This document shows, one piece after another, positions 33,558-44,738 of a DNA stretch of 64,000 nucleotides. Position numbers and translations under genes: made by a program. Source of the stretch: Reticulascus tulasneorum (taxonomy: Eukaryota; Ascomycota; Sordariomycetes; Glomerellales; Reticulascaceae); assembly GCA_001557505.1 (NCBI GenBank), contig LSAX01000006.1, positions 620,001 through 684,000 of the forward strand, given 5' to 3'. Under the pieces are notes generated by a model. That model did no database searches, was not told the DNA's origin, and saw only the letters and a list, made by a program, of their open reading frames with translations. Positions within the stretch are counted from its first letter, which is position 1. Each line of letters begins with the position of its first letter.

Positions 33558-35234
33558 ATGGACAACGGAGCAGCGGTTCCTCGTGATATAGAATCACGAG
33601 GAGGAGACGACACAATTGAAATTGAGCCCAAGAAGACTACAACCGCTGATCCCGTCGATAATATGAAGCAAGAGCACGAACTTCGCCATATTGGTACACT
33701 AGACCGGAAACTGAAGTCCCGTCATGTTCAGTTCCTCGCACTCTCAGGTGCTATCGGCACGGGGCTGTTCGTGGGTAGCGGCCAAGTACTATCACTTGCC
33801 GGACCCCTCTCGGCGTTCATATCATACGCAATCACCGGTTTCAACCTCTATTGTGTCATCAACAGTCTAGGTGAAATGGCAGCATGGCTTCCGATTCCCG
33901 GAGCGGTCCCCATCTTCGCAGCCCGTTACGTTGATCCCGCACTCGGCTTTACGCTTGGCTGGAACTACTGGTACCAATTCGCTATCGGCGTCCCTATTGA
34001 AGTGACCGTCTCGGTTGTCATCCTCGATTACTGGGATCACCATGTGCCACAGGCCGTCTTGATCACCATCTTTTTCGTCGCCATGGTTGTGATAAACTGC
34101 TTCCCAGTGCGCATTTACGGGGAAGCCGAGTTCTTCTTTGGCGCTATCAAGCTGACGACGATCGTGGGACTTATTCTCCTCATGTTCATCATCACGGTTG
34201 GTGGTTCACCAAATGGGGATGTCATTGGATTCCGTTACTGGAAAAATCCAGGTCCTATGAATGTGTATCTACGCGACGGCGCGCTAGGCCGCTTCCTTGC
34301 CTTCTGGAAAGTCTTCATCCAAGCGACCTTTGCCTACGGGGGCAGTGAAATGGTTGTCGTTGCATCTGGTGAGACTGAAAACCCACGCCGCAACATCCCA
34401 AAAGCAATCCGTCGAGTCTTCTGGCGTATCGCTATCTTTTATGTCCTGGCAATCTTCCTCGTCGGTCTCTGCGTTTCCTCAAAAGATCCTAACCTGCTGA
34501 ACGCCATCGACAGCAGTGCACCTGGTGCAGGGCAGAGTCCTTTTGTCATTGCCATCGAGAATGCCGGTATCCGGACGCTTCCATCCATAATCAATGGTGT
34601 GGTACTGTCCTCTGCGTGGTCTGCCGGCAACTCCTTCTTCTATGCCTCTACGCGAGTCCTGTACTCCGCAGCACTGGACGGCAAGGCACCGGCCATCTTA
34701 AAATTCGAACGATTTGGTGTGCCATATGCATGTGTCGCTGCTACAACTGCTGTCGGGTGCCTGAGTTATCTGAATGTCAGTAATGACGCTGCGGAGGTAT
34801 TCTTCTGGATCAGTAACATTAGCGCTGTCAGTACCCTGGTCGTCTGGTCGGCCGTGTGCTACACTTACCTAAGGTTCTACTATGGCCTCAAGTACCACGG
34901 TGTTGATCGCAACACGCTGCCGTATAAGGCTCCAATGCAGCCCTTTTTGGCCTACTTTGCCATCTGCTTCTGTCTTGTTGTTGCCTTCTTCAACGGATAC
35001 GATGCCTTCTTCTCGGGCCGTTTTAGTGCGAAAACGTTTATCCCGCCTTACATCAACATCCCCATCTTTTTGTGTCTGTTTTTTGGGTACAAATTTGCTA
35101 TGAAAACAAAATTTGTCAAGCTGTCGGAGATGGACCTTTGGTCTGGTAAGGCCGAGATCGATCGTCTTGAGCCAATGTGGCCGGTTGTAAAGCCTAGGAA
35201 TTTCCTAGAAAGGATCTGGTTCTGGATCGCGTAG
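33558..35234 (+). CDS. amino acid permease (yeast amino acid transporter family, APC)
   Basis: An intron-free gene of 558 residues with about twelve hydrophobic segments. The cytosolic N-terminus is acidic and polar. The family signature follows in TM1: LSGAIGTGLFVGSGQVLSLAGPL, the unwound GxGLF motif that binds the substrate amino/carboxyl groups. Further family blocks are INSLGEMAAWLPIPGA, GWNYWYQFAIGVP, FAYGGSEMVVVASGETENPRRNIPKAI and SAGNSFFYASTRVLYSAA. It is a proton-coupled plasma-membrane importer; substrate range cannot be told from sequence. The ATG is preceded by AAA, a good fungal start context. Confidence 0.95.
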   Translation: MDNGAAVPRDIESRGGDDTIEIEPKKTTTADPVDNMKQEHELRHIGTLDRKLKSRHVQFLALSGAIGTGLFVGSGQVLSLAGPLSAFISYAITGFNLYCVINSLGEMAAWLPIPGAVPIFAARYVDPALGFTLGWNYWYQFAIGVPIEVTVSVVILDYWDHHVPQAVLITIFFVAMVVINCFPVRIYGEAEFFFGAIKLTTIVGLILLMFIITVGGSPNGDVIGFRYWKNPGPMNVYLRDGALGRFLAFWKVFIQATFAYGGSEMVVVASGETENPRRNIPKAIRRVFWRIAIFYVLAIFLVGLCVSSKDPNLLNAIDSSAPGAGQSPFVIAIENAGIRTLPSIINGVVLSSAWSAGNSFFYASTRVLYSAALDGKAPAILKFERFGVPYACVAATTAVGCLSYLNVSNDAAEVFFWISNISAVSTLVVWSAVCYTYLRFYYGLKYHGVDRNTLPYKAPMQPFLAYFAICFCLVVAFFNGYDAFFSGRFSAKTFIPPYINIPIFLCLFFGYKFAMKTKFVKLSEMDLWSGKAEIDRLEPMWPVVKPRNFLERIWFWIA

Positions 35235-35827
35235 TGCTTGGAATATGGGGTGGACAATCTTCTCACATACCCTAATAAGATTCTCACTGAATTCTACGCA
35301 GAACAAGAGCCGGGCGAGACAAGAATTCCCCAATGTGGATAATAGTTGCGCAAAACATCGCAGTAAGATTGACATCGATTGTCGCGCAGTACCAGGATTG
35401 AGCCTACCCCGGCCAGATAACTCCTCAGTGGCCATTTCGGTATATGGAATAAATCAATCCAAGTTTTGTAGCATAAACCGACTGCCTTCTAATCGCTCTG
35501 GCACGCCACATACCTTTGTCATATTCCCATTAGTGCTCCCGGATAACTGTGATGTATTTACTATAAAACGTTTGTACAATCTTTCAAGTTTTTTGCAGCA
35601 ATATAATATCCGTGGCTGTTAACACTATAATGGCCTCGAAAATAGCATAGAATTTCAACAAGTTCTCTTGCGTTTCCATGCTTACTATTATATGTAAGTG
35701 TAGCCGTCCGGTTCCATTTTCCACTACGCAGTGCGAAAAAAGCATAGAATGCTTTCTATGTGCCCATGCCAAACCAAAGGTCTTCGATATCACATGCGGG
35801 ATATGCAAGTGGTACGAGAGTCTCGAA

Positions 35828-35860
<33 letters not shown>

Positions 35861-36496
35861 AGAGACCGTCGAATCAGGAAATTAGATCGATATGAACAGG
35901 GAGAGTAATTCTCCGATTTGATCCTGGCACAATCCTTTGGCTATCGTTAGTGATTATATGCGAGTTGACTTAAGGGGGAATCATTCCATACAAAAGTACC
36001 ATTTCCTACGGCTGCCTCCACTGGCGCCTGGGACTCAATGTTCAATGTCTTACCTCGTTGCCCCCTTCATGATTTAGCCACCATCTTTCTCGCATTTCGG
36101 CTGGTCTATTCATAGCGGGTAAGGTATGTCCACCTGCCCTTTTAACCAGTATCGCTATCTCGTGGCGCTTTTTTCAGGTCCTGCGTGACATCACATAATC
36201 CCCCGCTCGACCAGAACATGGTACTGAGTGGTCAGAATCTTACGACGTGCGTCCGCGCACATAACCCGCTCAGCAGCATCCCGCCTAACCGGCCAACAGC
36301 TGAAATAAGGTCACTTCCCGGTTTGGCAGGAGCGTCAACGCTCACGCGTCCTGCAGCATGTTAAATTGTGGCGGGAGGAAGCGAGGGGAAATGTATATGA
36401 AGGAGCCTGGCGAGCTGTCCCAGCTACTCAGGTCGCTTTCAGTCTTTTGTCCTGATCTCCACAGGCACGCAATACGTGGTACGAATAACCAGCACC
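35235..36496. other. intergenic region with a 30-nt poly-C run
   Basis: 1.26 kb between the permease and the aminopeptidase, with no gene. It contains an uninterrupted run of 30 cytosines at 35830-35859 and then about 640 bp of aminopeptidase promoter. Confidence 0.55.
35830..35859. repeat. poly-C homopolymer (30 nt)
   Basis: Thirty consecutive C residues on the plus strand, ending at GAGAG. Length is probably unstable in vivo and in sequencing. Confidence 0.9.
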
Positions 36497-38102
36497 ATGA
36501 AGACCAGCTCCATCCTCTCGGTGGCCGCCCTCGCGCTGGCTTACACGTGCTCGGCTGAACCCATCACCGCCGACAGTGTTGAGGCAGACATCAAAACTGA
36601 AGAGTAAGCTGGTGAATCAATTCAAAGTCAATTGACTCTTTCTGGCTGACTCAATTGAAATTGACAGGCTTCGACGCGTTCTCTGGAACCTAAACAAGAT
36701 CGGACGCGAGAATGACGGTACTCGAGCCTTCGGTACGCCTGGCTACAAGGCATCTGTTGACTTTGTTTTGGAGCGGGCTCAGAAGCGCTTCTCCAAGCAA
36801 ATGGACACATGGGTCCAGCCATTCACTGTGGTCTACGAGGCTTTCAAATCCATTACCGTCACTGGTCCAGATGGCGAGGTCCTTGTCGTCAGCCCCCAAT
36901 TCAACACCGCGACCCCGCTGCCAGGCGGCATTACAGCACCTCTCATAGACACCCCTGTCAACGACGAGACAGGATCAATGTGTCTACCTGAGCAGTGGGA
37001 GGGCATTGATGCCACTGGCAAGCTGGCCTTAGTGAAACGAGGTCTCTGCAATGTTTCTGATAAGGTAAAGCTCGCAAAAGCGCATGGGGCTCTTGGCGTA
37101 ATTTTGTACAACCAAGTTCCTGGAGACGACATTATACAGCCTACTCTGGGAGACGAGAACATTGGACTGCTGATTCCGATTGGCATTGTCTCCCTTGAGA
37201 CTGGTCTTGCTTGGCAGGAGTTGCTGTCTTCCAGTGGAGAAGTCGTTGTTACGCTGATTATCGACACTGCTTACGAGGAGCGTGAGACCTGGAACGTCAT
37301 CTCAGAGACGAAAGCCGGGGACCCCAACAGCGTCATCATGCTCGGCGCGCACTTAGATAGCGTTCCAGAGGGACCGGGTATTAACGACGACGGAAGCGGC
37401 ACCGCTGCCCTGCTCGAGATCATGGGTTCAGTCAAGAAGTACAAAGGCTTTCCGCACAAGATCCGCTTCGCCTGGTGGGGTGCCGAAGAAGTCGGCCTAA
37501 AAGGCTCGTACTACTACACTGAACATCTAACACCGGCTGAGGCGGACAAAATCAAGTATTACTTCAACTATGATATGATCGGTTCGCCAAACCCCATCTA
37601 CGAGCTCTCCACGTACAATAACAGTGGCATTGGCCCGGAGCTTCTGGCCGACTATTTGGAGGCTAATGGAAAAACTGTGACTTATTCGTGAGTATCCCAA
37701 GACCCGCATTGCTCTTCAGCTTTTGCAAGGCCAGATGAATAACGTCGCGTTCTGTACAGCGAGTTTGACGACCGATCCGATTACGCGGGCTTCATCGTCC
37801 TTGGCATCCCGACCGCATCCATCTTCACAGGCGAAGGCGAGAATGACCCATGCTACCACGAGGCCTGCGACGACATTGACAACATCAACTGGGAGGCCAT
37901 CACTGTCAATACCAAAGCCGCCGCCCGTGCTGCTGCAACCCTCGCCTTGTCTCTTGAGGGCGTCCCGCCACGTGCCGATACAACTCCGATCCTACGTGGC
38001 CGCGCTGCCGTGCTGCAGCAGTTCAACCGATGGAAGAGAGCATCAGTCCATTCCGGTCATGGCAAGTTGTGCGCACACAAGGACGCAAAGAAAACCATCT
38101 GA
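36497..38102 (+). CDS. secreted M28 aminopeptidase with PA domain (aminopeptidase Y/LAP2 type)
   Basis: Three exons (36497-36603, 36668-37687, 37760-38102) join in frame to 489 residues. A signal peptide (MKTSSILSVAALALAYTCSA) is followed by a short propeptide and the peptidase. A PA insert (GKLALVKRGLCNVSDKVKLA) lies in the first half. Zinc ligands fit the M28 set: His in GAHLDSV, Asp in NDDGSG, the Glu pair in WGAEEVGLKGS, Asp in FNYDMIGSPN, and His in CYHEACD, which lies in the third exon. Two zincs are therefore expected. It releases N-terminal residues from peptides outside the cell and would complement the subtilase at 53-56.5 kb. Confidence 0.94.
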
Positions 38103-38159
38103 AAGGATTCGTGTAAGGAACACCCGAACACCCGAACACCAGCGATTTCTGAATGATAT

Positions 38160-38464
38160 TATAAATCCTATTATGAGGCAGAGCTCGGTTAGAACAAGTA
38201 ATCCTAATACCATTGAATCTGTCAAAATGTGGATAATGCAGATGTATCAACCTAGGCCCACGACAAGCCGTCAAGCTTCGCTTGACGGCAGCAATATTCT
38301 ATTTTCTTGAAACCCCTTCTCAATCGTGCTAGATCGAGATCCTGGATATCTTGGAAGGATACTTCCTCTTCCTCCCAGAAGTGCGACAAAATGGCGTATT
38401 CCGGAAGGCGCCTCTCCTCCAGATATTCTTCGACCTCGTAAGAATCAACATTGATAAGCCGCAT
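38160..38464 (-). pseudogene. HET-domain gene fragment (broken)
   Basis: The minus strand opens with MRLINVDSYEVEEYL and EYAILSHFWEEEEVSFQDI, then KKIEYCCRQAKLDGLSWA. This is the N-terminal third of a heterokaryon-incompatibility (HET) domain. It stops at TAG where the family has a Trp codon; the frame then continues with VDTSA and meets another stop. TGG to TAG is the change RIP would make on the other strand. No C-terminal half was found. It overlaps nothing and lies just past the 3' end of the convergent aminopeptidase gene. Confidence 0.7.
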
Positions 38465-39536
38465 ATTGAAATATAGCGACTGCGATACTGAGATGAATAA
38501 TAAGTTTAAAGAATTGAATAGCTTGGATTGTGAGATATTGAGCACAATAAAAAAGGCCAACTGACGGCAGAGGACGAGAAACAAGGAGGATGTTATCTCT
38601 GCCCGCTCGGCGGCACAGCTTTAGGGTTTTAGAGTCCCCTGGTCTTGATCTGGGGTTCTAATTATTTCGCCCAATGATTACAGGGAACCCGCCGCAGAAC
38701 GATCTGGTCGGGTGGGGTCTTATTAATTAACATTATACATACATAAGATATCCAGGGTTATCGCCAGCATTGTCCACCTGCCACAGCCTTGTCCCACAGA
38801 TACTGCTCGCTGAAGCATTCTTGGAGCTACACCCGCCTCGGATAGCGTGTATGCCCAGGCGAAGTTTGCTGCGCAGCCAGAAAGCAGAGCCGGGGAGGCA
38901 TGCTGTCTGTATCAACGAACACTATTATGTTCCCAACAGCAGGTCATTACGCTGCCAGTGAAATTGAAATTGGAATATCGTAGGTCCCTCAAACTCACTT
39001 CGAAGCAGAGATCCCGCTATCCGTCCGTGCTAGGTGTCGCAAACATTCTCGACCCTTGACTGATAAGCCATACTCTTGCAGCAGATTGAAAGAGCTGCTG
39101 ATACTAATGACAGCCGAAAGGCAAAGCTTGCAACAGCTTCCTTTCTTCTTTTCCTAATGCCTTTTTGTTAAGTTGTAAATTACAATAGGGCAGAGTGTAG
39201 AGGTCCAGCTCCTGCGCATCTGTCCTCTCCCTTGCACAATCACTCTGCCAATAGGGCCATCAGCACAGCCTTCTTGCTGTCAATCAGGGCGCCAAGGCGA
39301 CAGAGTCGAAGGAGATGATGAGGGAGGAAGATAAGAAACTCTAATGCTTGGTAATTGGGCAGCTTCACTGCAACGCCAACCAACATCCACTAAACATTGT
39401 GAACTGTTAGAGGTCAGCATTGCTGCTTGATCCCTATACTTGTCTATCAACATGATCAAAATGCTTTGGTAGTATCAATATCGGTGGCATGTACTACCTG
39501 TATGGCAGCATCCGCAGCGATACATACTTTGTATAG
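38465..39536. other. intergenic, no gene seen
   Basis: 1.07 kb with short open frames only. It could contain lost promoter sequence of the HET fragment and the 3' end of the Mug190-like gene. Confidence 0.5.
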
Positions 39537-42500
39537 TTACACCTCAGTCTCAACCTCACCACCTTTTGTGTGGTGACCAAGCGCGCTAGAGACCTTGCCA
39601 GGCACCATTTTGTCCAGCTTATGACCAGCCCATTTAGCAGTGCGCGGAATCTGTGGAGGCACGTCAGTATCGCTCGCGCTCTTAGGGCTTTCTTGTTTGT
39701 AAATACCTTCCATTGCATGACGCCTCGTTGCCGCCTATGCAATCCCTTGTCATGCTTCTTGTAGTCTTTTATGCGGTCAATTGGCCCCTGCTTGTCATTG
39801 GAGCTTCCATCTGGGACAGTGCCATTATGAGTCTCGTGATCTGAATCTTCGCTGTCGACATCGCTGCCGGAGGAGAGTTCTTCGTCAACAATGCCGACTT
39901 GCTTCTCCTTCTCCCCGGTGTCGAGATTATCGCGGGCCGCGTCAATAACTTCTACGACGTCTCGGAGGTTCTCGTCCTTGCTTGCCCATTTTGAGTGTGC
40001 GCCCCCCTACATACATGTTGTCAGTGCATCTGTGATATCTCGATGGAGGGAAAGTGTGAGTGGGAAAAAACTAACCAATCCAGACCAGAAAGTGAGCTTC
40101 ACCTTGAGCGAACCAACTCGCTCGCCACACTCCTCGAGACAGCAAGCCCTTGCGCGTTCGAAATCACCCTTCCAAATCGGAAGCTCGAGCTCCTGTTCTT
40201 CTTCGTCTGGCACCTGCTTCAGCCAAAGAACGCTGAATGCATTGATGCCACTTCCCACAACGCCCTTTTCCACAAATGCAATCGACAAACAACTGCCATA
40301 CCGCTTCTGAACGGCAAGCTTCAGAGAGTTCCCTTTTTTCGTGCTCCATTTCTGCTCCCCTTTCTGGGCGTACATCTTACCAGCACTTATGTTTGTTTGG
40401 AACCTCAACTTTGTGGCCTGGACGTTCTGTGAGATATCTGAACTGAATGCGGTTGGCTGGACTTCAATAGTGCCGTAGTCCCACCCGAGCATGCTGGGCG
40501 GTGCTTGGAGTTGCAAGCTCCGCCAGACCATGGAGATTCTGATCTTGCCATGCCCAACACCACCGGCGATGGGATAGACTCCCATGACCTGTGTCCGCTC
40601 CTGGAAAATGTCGCTTAGCGGCAAGTAAACAATGCCTAGCAGCGCATGGTCTTCGTGTACCCGCGCATCCCGGACAGCGACGAAAACCTCGCAGTTCCTC
40701 CAATCCCTGATGAAGCGCTCGCATCCGGCGTTGTAGAATGGCTTGGAATTCTGCGGCTTCGTCCTCGTTTTGAAAACCTTGCGATGATTTACGATGATCG
40801 TGCAATAGGCGCTGGGTAAGCCTTCGCCGACTTCCGCTTCATCAGTTGCTTCCGCATCCTTGTCTGCTTGTTTCTTGCTAAGCTTCTCAAGTTCAAGACT
40901 TGTGATTTCGTGTATTTGTATGCTGAAGAGGCCGCTGGGATAATCGTCTGGTGGCGGGGCTGAGATGATGATTGCGTCTTGCTCTGCCTTGAACTCTTGC
41001 GCCTTTTGCTGTTCCAGTTCACCTTCAGCGCCTTCTCGACCATCTTTGATCATGGCCTCACGCAATTTTCGCTCACAGGACTTTGACACCTTCTCCCTTA
41101 GTTGGTCCATGGAGCGAATCTCGGGATCGTGAGTCTGCTGTTCGAGTTGGCATGGCTGAAGCCGCGTTTTGGAAAAGTAGCCGACGCTCCAATCCAGCTT
41201 CCCGGGCATATCCTCGCCGGACTTGAGTGCCCTGAACCCATCAGTACGATGCCACAACTGGCCATTGGACTCTGGGCTTTTCATTAAAGCTTTTAGATCA
41301 ACTTCAATGCGCCCAAGGTCGTCGTCAGCGGTGAACCGGTCCGAGTCCCACAACTGCAGCCGCAACCTTTCATCCACGTTCATCTCCTCGGGGGTAACGA
41401 GCAAGAAGATAGTTTCGTCCCACGAGGGTTCCATCTCTCCTTTCAGCAGACGAGTGCTCCAGATAACCTTGCCAAACTTCGCCCAGCCGACAGAGACATA
41501 AGGATCTGATGCGTCGTCCTTGATTAGGGGTATGCCGGTATCGCCAATCTTGAAATCATAGCCTCGCTTGATGTTGATCATTAAAACGCCCTTGGCGATA
41601 GTGTCCTTCTTGAAATCATCGCCAGCGAGCATTTCCTTAAGATTGAGTGTCAAACTCTTCGGAGCCACATACTGTGCCATCGCGGCGTCAACAGAAGATT
41701 GGACGAAGTTGCTGATGAGGGGCACGTCCATAATGTTGAGGCCATGCTTGCTGAGAGGCACACAGCTTATATCGACCTTGGGCTGGCCTAAGAACGTAAT
41801 TGTGCAGAGCTCGACGAATGGTGGATCCGGGGTCAGCTGAAGCCGCATCCTCATCGTCCCAATAATGCCTCGAAGGTCCACCCAAACCGGAAACTTGATA
41901 TTTCCGGGAAGATAGAATGCTAGGTAAAGATGCATATCTTTTGTCCGCTCTTTGAGTGTCTTGGAGCTGGACCGAGTCCTATACGCAAATGCCACCTCAA
42001 GGTTGACAAAGTCACCCTCCTCCGCATCCATCTCTTCGGCGTTCGCGTCGCCATCGCCATCTTGGGGTTTTCCGGTGTTATCGGTCTTTTGACTATTCTG
42101 CTGGCCCCCGTTTGCCGAATCGTCCTTTGCCTTGAGGCTGCCATCCTGTCGTACAGACTTTCCGGCAGCACCCGCGGGTAGCCATCGAACTCCTAGGATT
42201 CGGATTGCCTCACTGCCCTGGCCAATGTCGTCAACACTGATCATGCGTACAAATTTCGGAAGCGACGCCTGCATGACGTCTTCAAGGGTATCCGCTAGGC
42301 TCGTGAAAAGGTCAGGATTGGCGAGGGGCCAGATCGAGCCGATCAAGGAGTTCAGCCAGGCCGTTGTTTCAGTCTCGTGCTTGGACGCCTCCTTGCCCAT
42401 TTGCTGATGCTGCGCGTCCCATACTTCATCAAGAAAGATACTGTTGATCTTCCGACCAGTCCAATCCTGGACGCCAATAATCAAGACATACAGAGCGCCA

Positions 42501-43279
42501 ATGCTCGCTGCTATCAGGAGTAGGGGAGCGACACCAATGAGGGACTTGAAGCCAGACTCGTCTGAGTTATTCGCAGCCATATGCCTCCCACGCAGCAGCC
42601 TCTCAGCGCTCAAAGCAGCACCAATGATCACCACAGCCCCACCGAGTCCAGCAGTAACACCAAGCTTGCTTATAGTGGCGACTTCCTGGCGTAGGGCATC
42701 GAAATCTGGGGGTGGAAATCGAGTGATCAAGGCATCGTGGCTGGTCTGAGACAGCCTTCCCTCCTCCTTCAACTGTTCGCCAGATTTCTTCTCGCCTGTT
42801 GCAGTCTCCTGGGTCAAGCCATAGGCGGGGTCGTCGATCTCTAGATCTCGAAGTGCCTCGTCGGTAAAGTCTTGGATGGTGACGGGGAGGTGGGTGACTG
42901 GGTCGGTAACCTCGCGCTCTGCACGTTCCTTTTTCCTGTTCTTCATACCCTTCCGCAGCTGCTTTGGATCCGACGAGCCAGGATCGACTTCAGAGGTGTC
43001 CTGCATCTCTTGTTTCTCGCCTTCTCGACCCGCACCAGCGCCTCCATTTTGTTGGCCGCGATTGGCATCCGAGGGCTGCTCATTGGACCCTGGACCTGCC
43101 TTCGTCTCCTGTGGTTTCGTTTCGTCGGGTTGGGATCGCGATTCGGAGTCAGAGCCAAGGGCGTTTTCCTGTCTAGCTGCTCTCTCTTCTCGGTACTTGG
43201 AAATGGTCGGAATGGGATTCTTGGAGCTGTAGGGAGCCTTGTAGTGGCGAACCTCTTCGGCGTCGTCTTTCCCAGACAT
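39537..43279 (-). CDS. Mug190-like SMP/C2-domain lipid-transfer protein
   Basis: Three exons (43279-40076, 40006-39707, 39650-39537) join in frame to 1205 residues. The first 150 residues are charged and Gln/Glu-rich. Two hydrophobic segments follow (LGGAVVIIGAALSAERLL and LLLIAASIGALYVLIIGV). An SMP/TULIP-like domain then runs from about residue 290 (EVWDAQHQQM, TAWLNSLIGSIWPLANPDLF) to about 590. At least two C2 domains come next, one with DASDPYVSVGWAKFGKVIWST and WDETIFLLV. This is the tricalbin/E-Syt layout of membrane-contact-site lipid transfer, and matches the ascomycete Mug190 family. Reading on past the first intron gives a false stop after LTFWSGL. The splice instead adds an acidic tail and ends in GGEVETEV. 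Confidence 0.88.
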
Positions 43280-44738
43280 GACCGGGCTTGTCGCGATCGA
43301 CGGAAGAAAACAGAGAAAGCAATACTAGTTGGAGGCAGGAAGATTGACCGGGAGACAATAGTTCTCAATCATTCCTCGATCGGTCTTTCTTGATTGTGTT
43401 TGTCAGAGAGAGTCTTGCGAGTATTCGAACTTGAATGAATGAATAAATGTTGGCAAGATGACGACGCGACCTTGGAAGCTCCCGTACCTTACCAAGCCGT
43501 ACAGAGGTACGTCATTTTTGAGCTCGAACGTTTGGGCGTGTTTGTGGGCCCTCTGGGCGAGCTATCACGTGGGCAAATTCGGTACCGCATATTTGCAGGG
43601 CATTCCTGTTGACTCCGAATCAAAGAGATGAAACAGCCCTGCAAAGGACTACTAGGACTGCCTGAAGGTAAAGTCACTGGATAGGTCCGTAAGTAATTAC
43701 TGCTCAAGTCTGGTACTGTGTACATTTATTGGAGTCGGGGAAAAAACTTGGGCAATGGGGAAAAAAAGAAAGGGTGTGGGCTGGCCCCGCTTTCCCCGCA
43801 TTTGACGTCTAATTATGCGGAGCTGGACTTCGCCTTAGCGTACCCGACGCTGTTAACGGCAGTGCTGAGATCTGGAATTTGGCACAACCCGCCGCAACTC
43901 TCTGGCAGCTGATGCACGTTCACCTGCGTTTATAGCCAAAAAAAAATACCGACCCAAGTACCTTCATTCACACAATGAGATAAACGCTCATCCCCCGCTC
44001 CCATCGCAGAAGCGCATCGTGTCTTCGAGGCTATCCGATCCCCTTATTATCAAAGGATGTAAATCAACCCCAATTCTTTCTGAAGATCCAAGCCTGGTCC
44101 TAATTCGACCGACTGCTGGGTATAAATTTGGAGAGTCGCAGAAACCACTGCTACTGAAAGTACTTCAAGATACCTGAGACGACTTTGACAATGTTTTGCG
44201 GGCGAGGATGAGTGACCCCGGGCTTGCCGGAGAACGGCCAGAGGGTTGGATGGATTGGATCTACAAGAATGATATCGAGGAGGTATGGAACGACTATGCT
44301 GCATCTGAGAAGGAAACACAGTTGGTCAGTCAAACTGCGACAGAGATTGTGTGCACAAATATCAATTAAAATCTTTCAAGCTCGGAGGTAAATAGAGCCG
44401 AGAGGCATGGAAACACAAATTCTGAATATTGGATATCGACAAGAGCTCAACTTTTTCAAACAGTCGTTTACACTTGAGATATCTAGATACTGGATCTCTA
44501 CCATTCGTGACTAGCGACATCTTCGGAGGTACTCAAGGTTGAACCATGAAAGACAGGGTGTGTTCTACTTTGTTCATATCTTATTATTCAGAGTCCAAAC
44601 ACTTTGTGTCTCTCTTGTCACTACCAGCAGTAGTCATCACTAATTATAACTGAGTTTGAGTAGTCGAAGAAGCATTTGATGCGGATCCCATGCTCTCCGC
44701 CCCAGAAATAGCAGCGAATATGAGAGCAGTGCTCGGGT
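43280..44738. other. intergenic region
   Basis: 1.46 kb between two minus-strand genes; it must hold the Mug190-like promoter and the terminator of the DHA1 transporter. Only short unsupported open frames occur. Confidence 0.5.
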
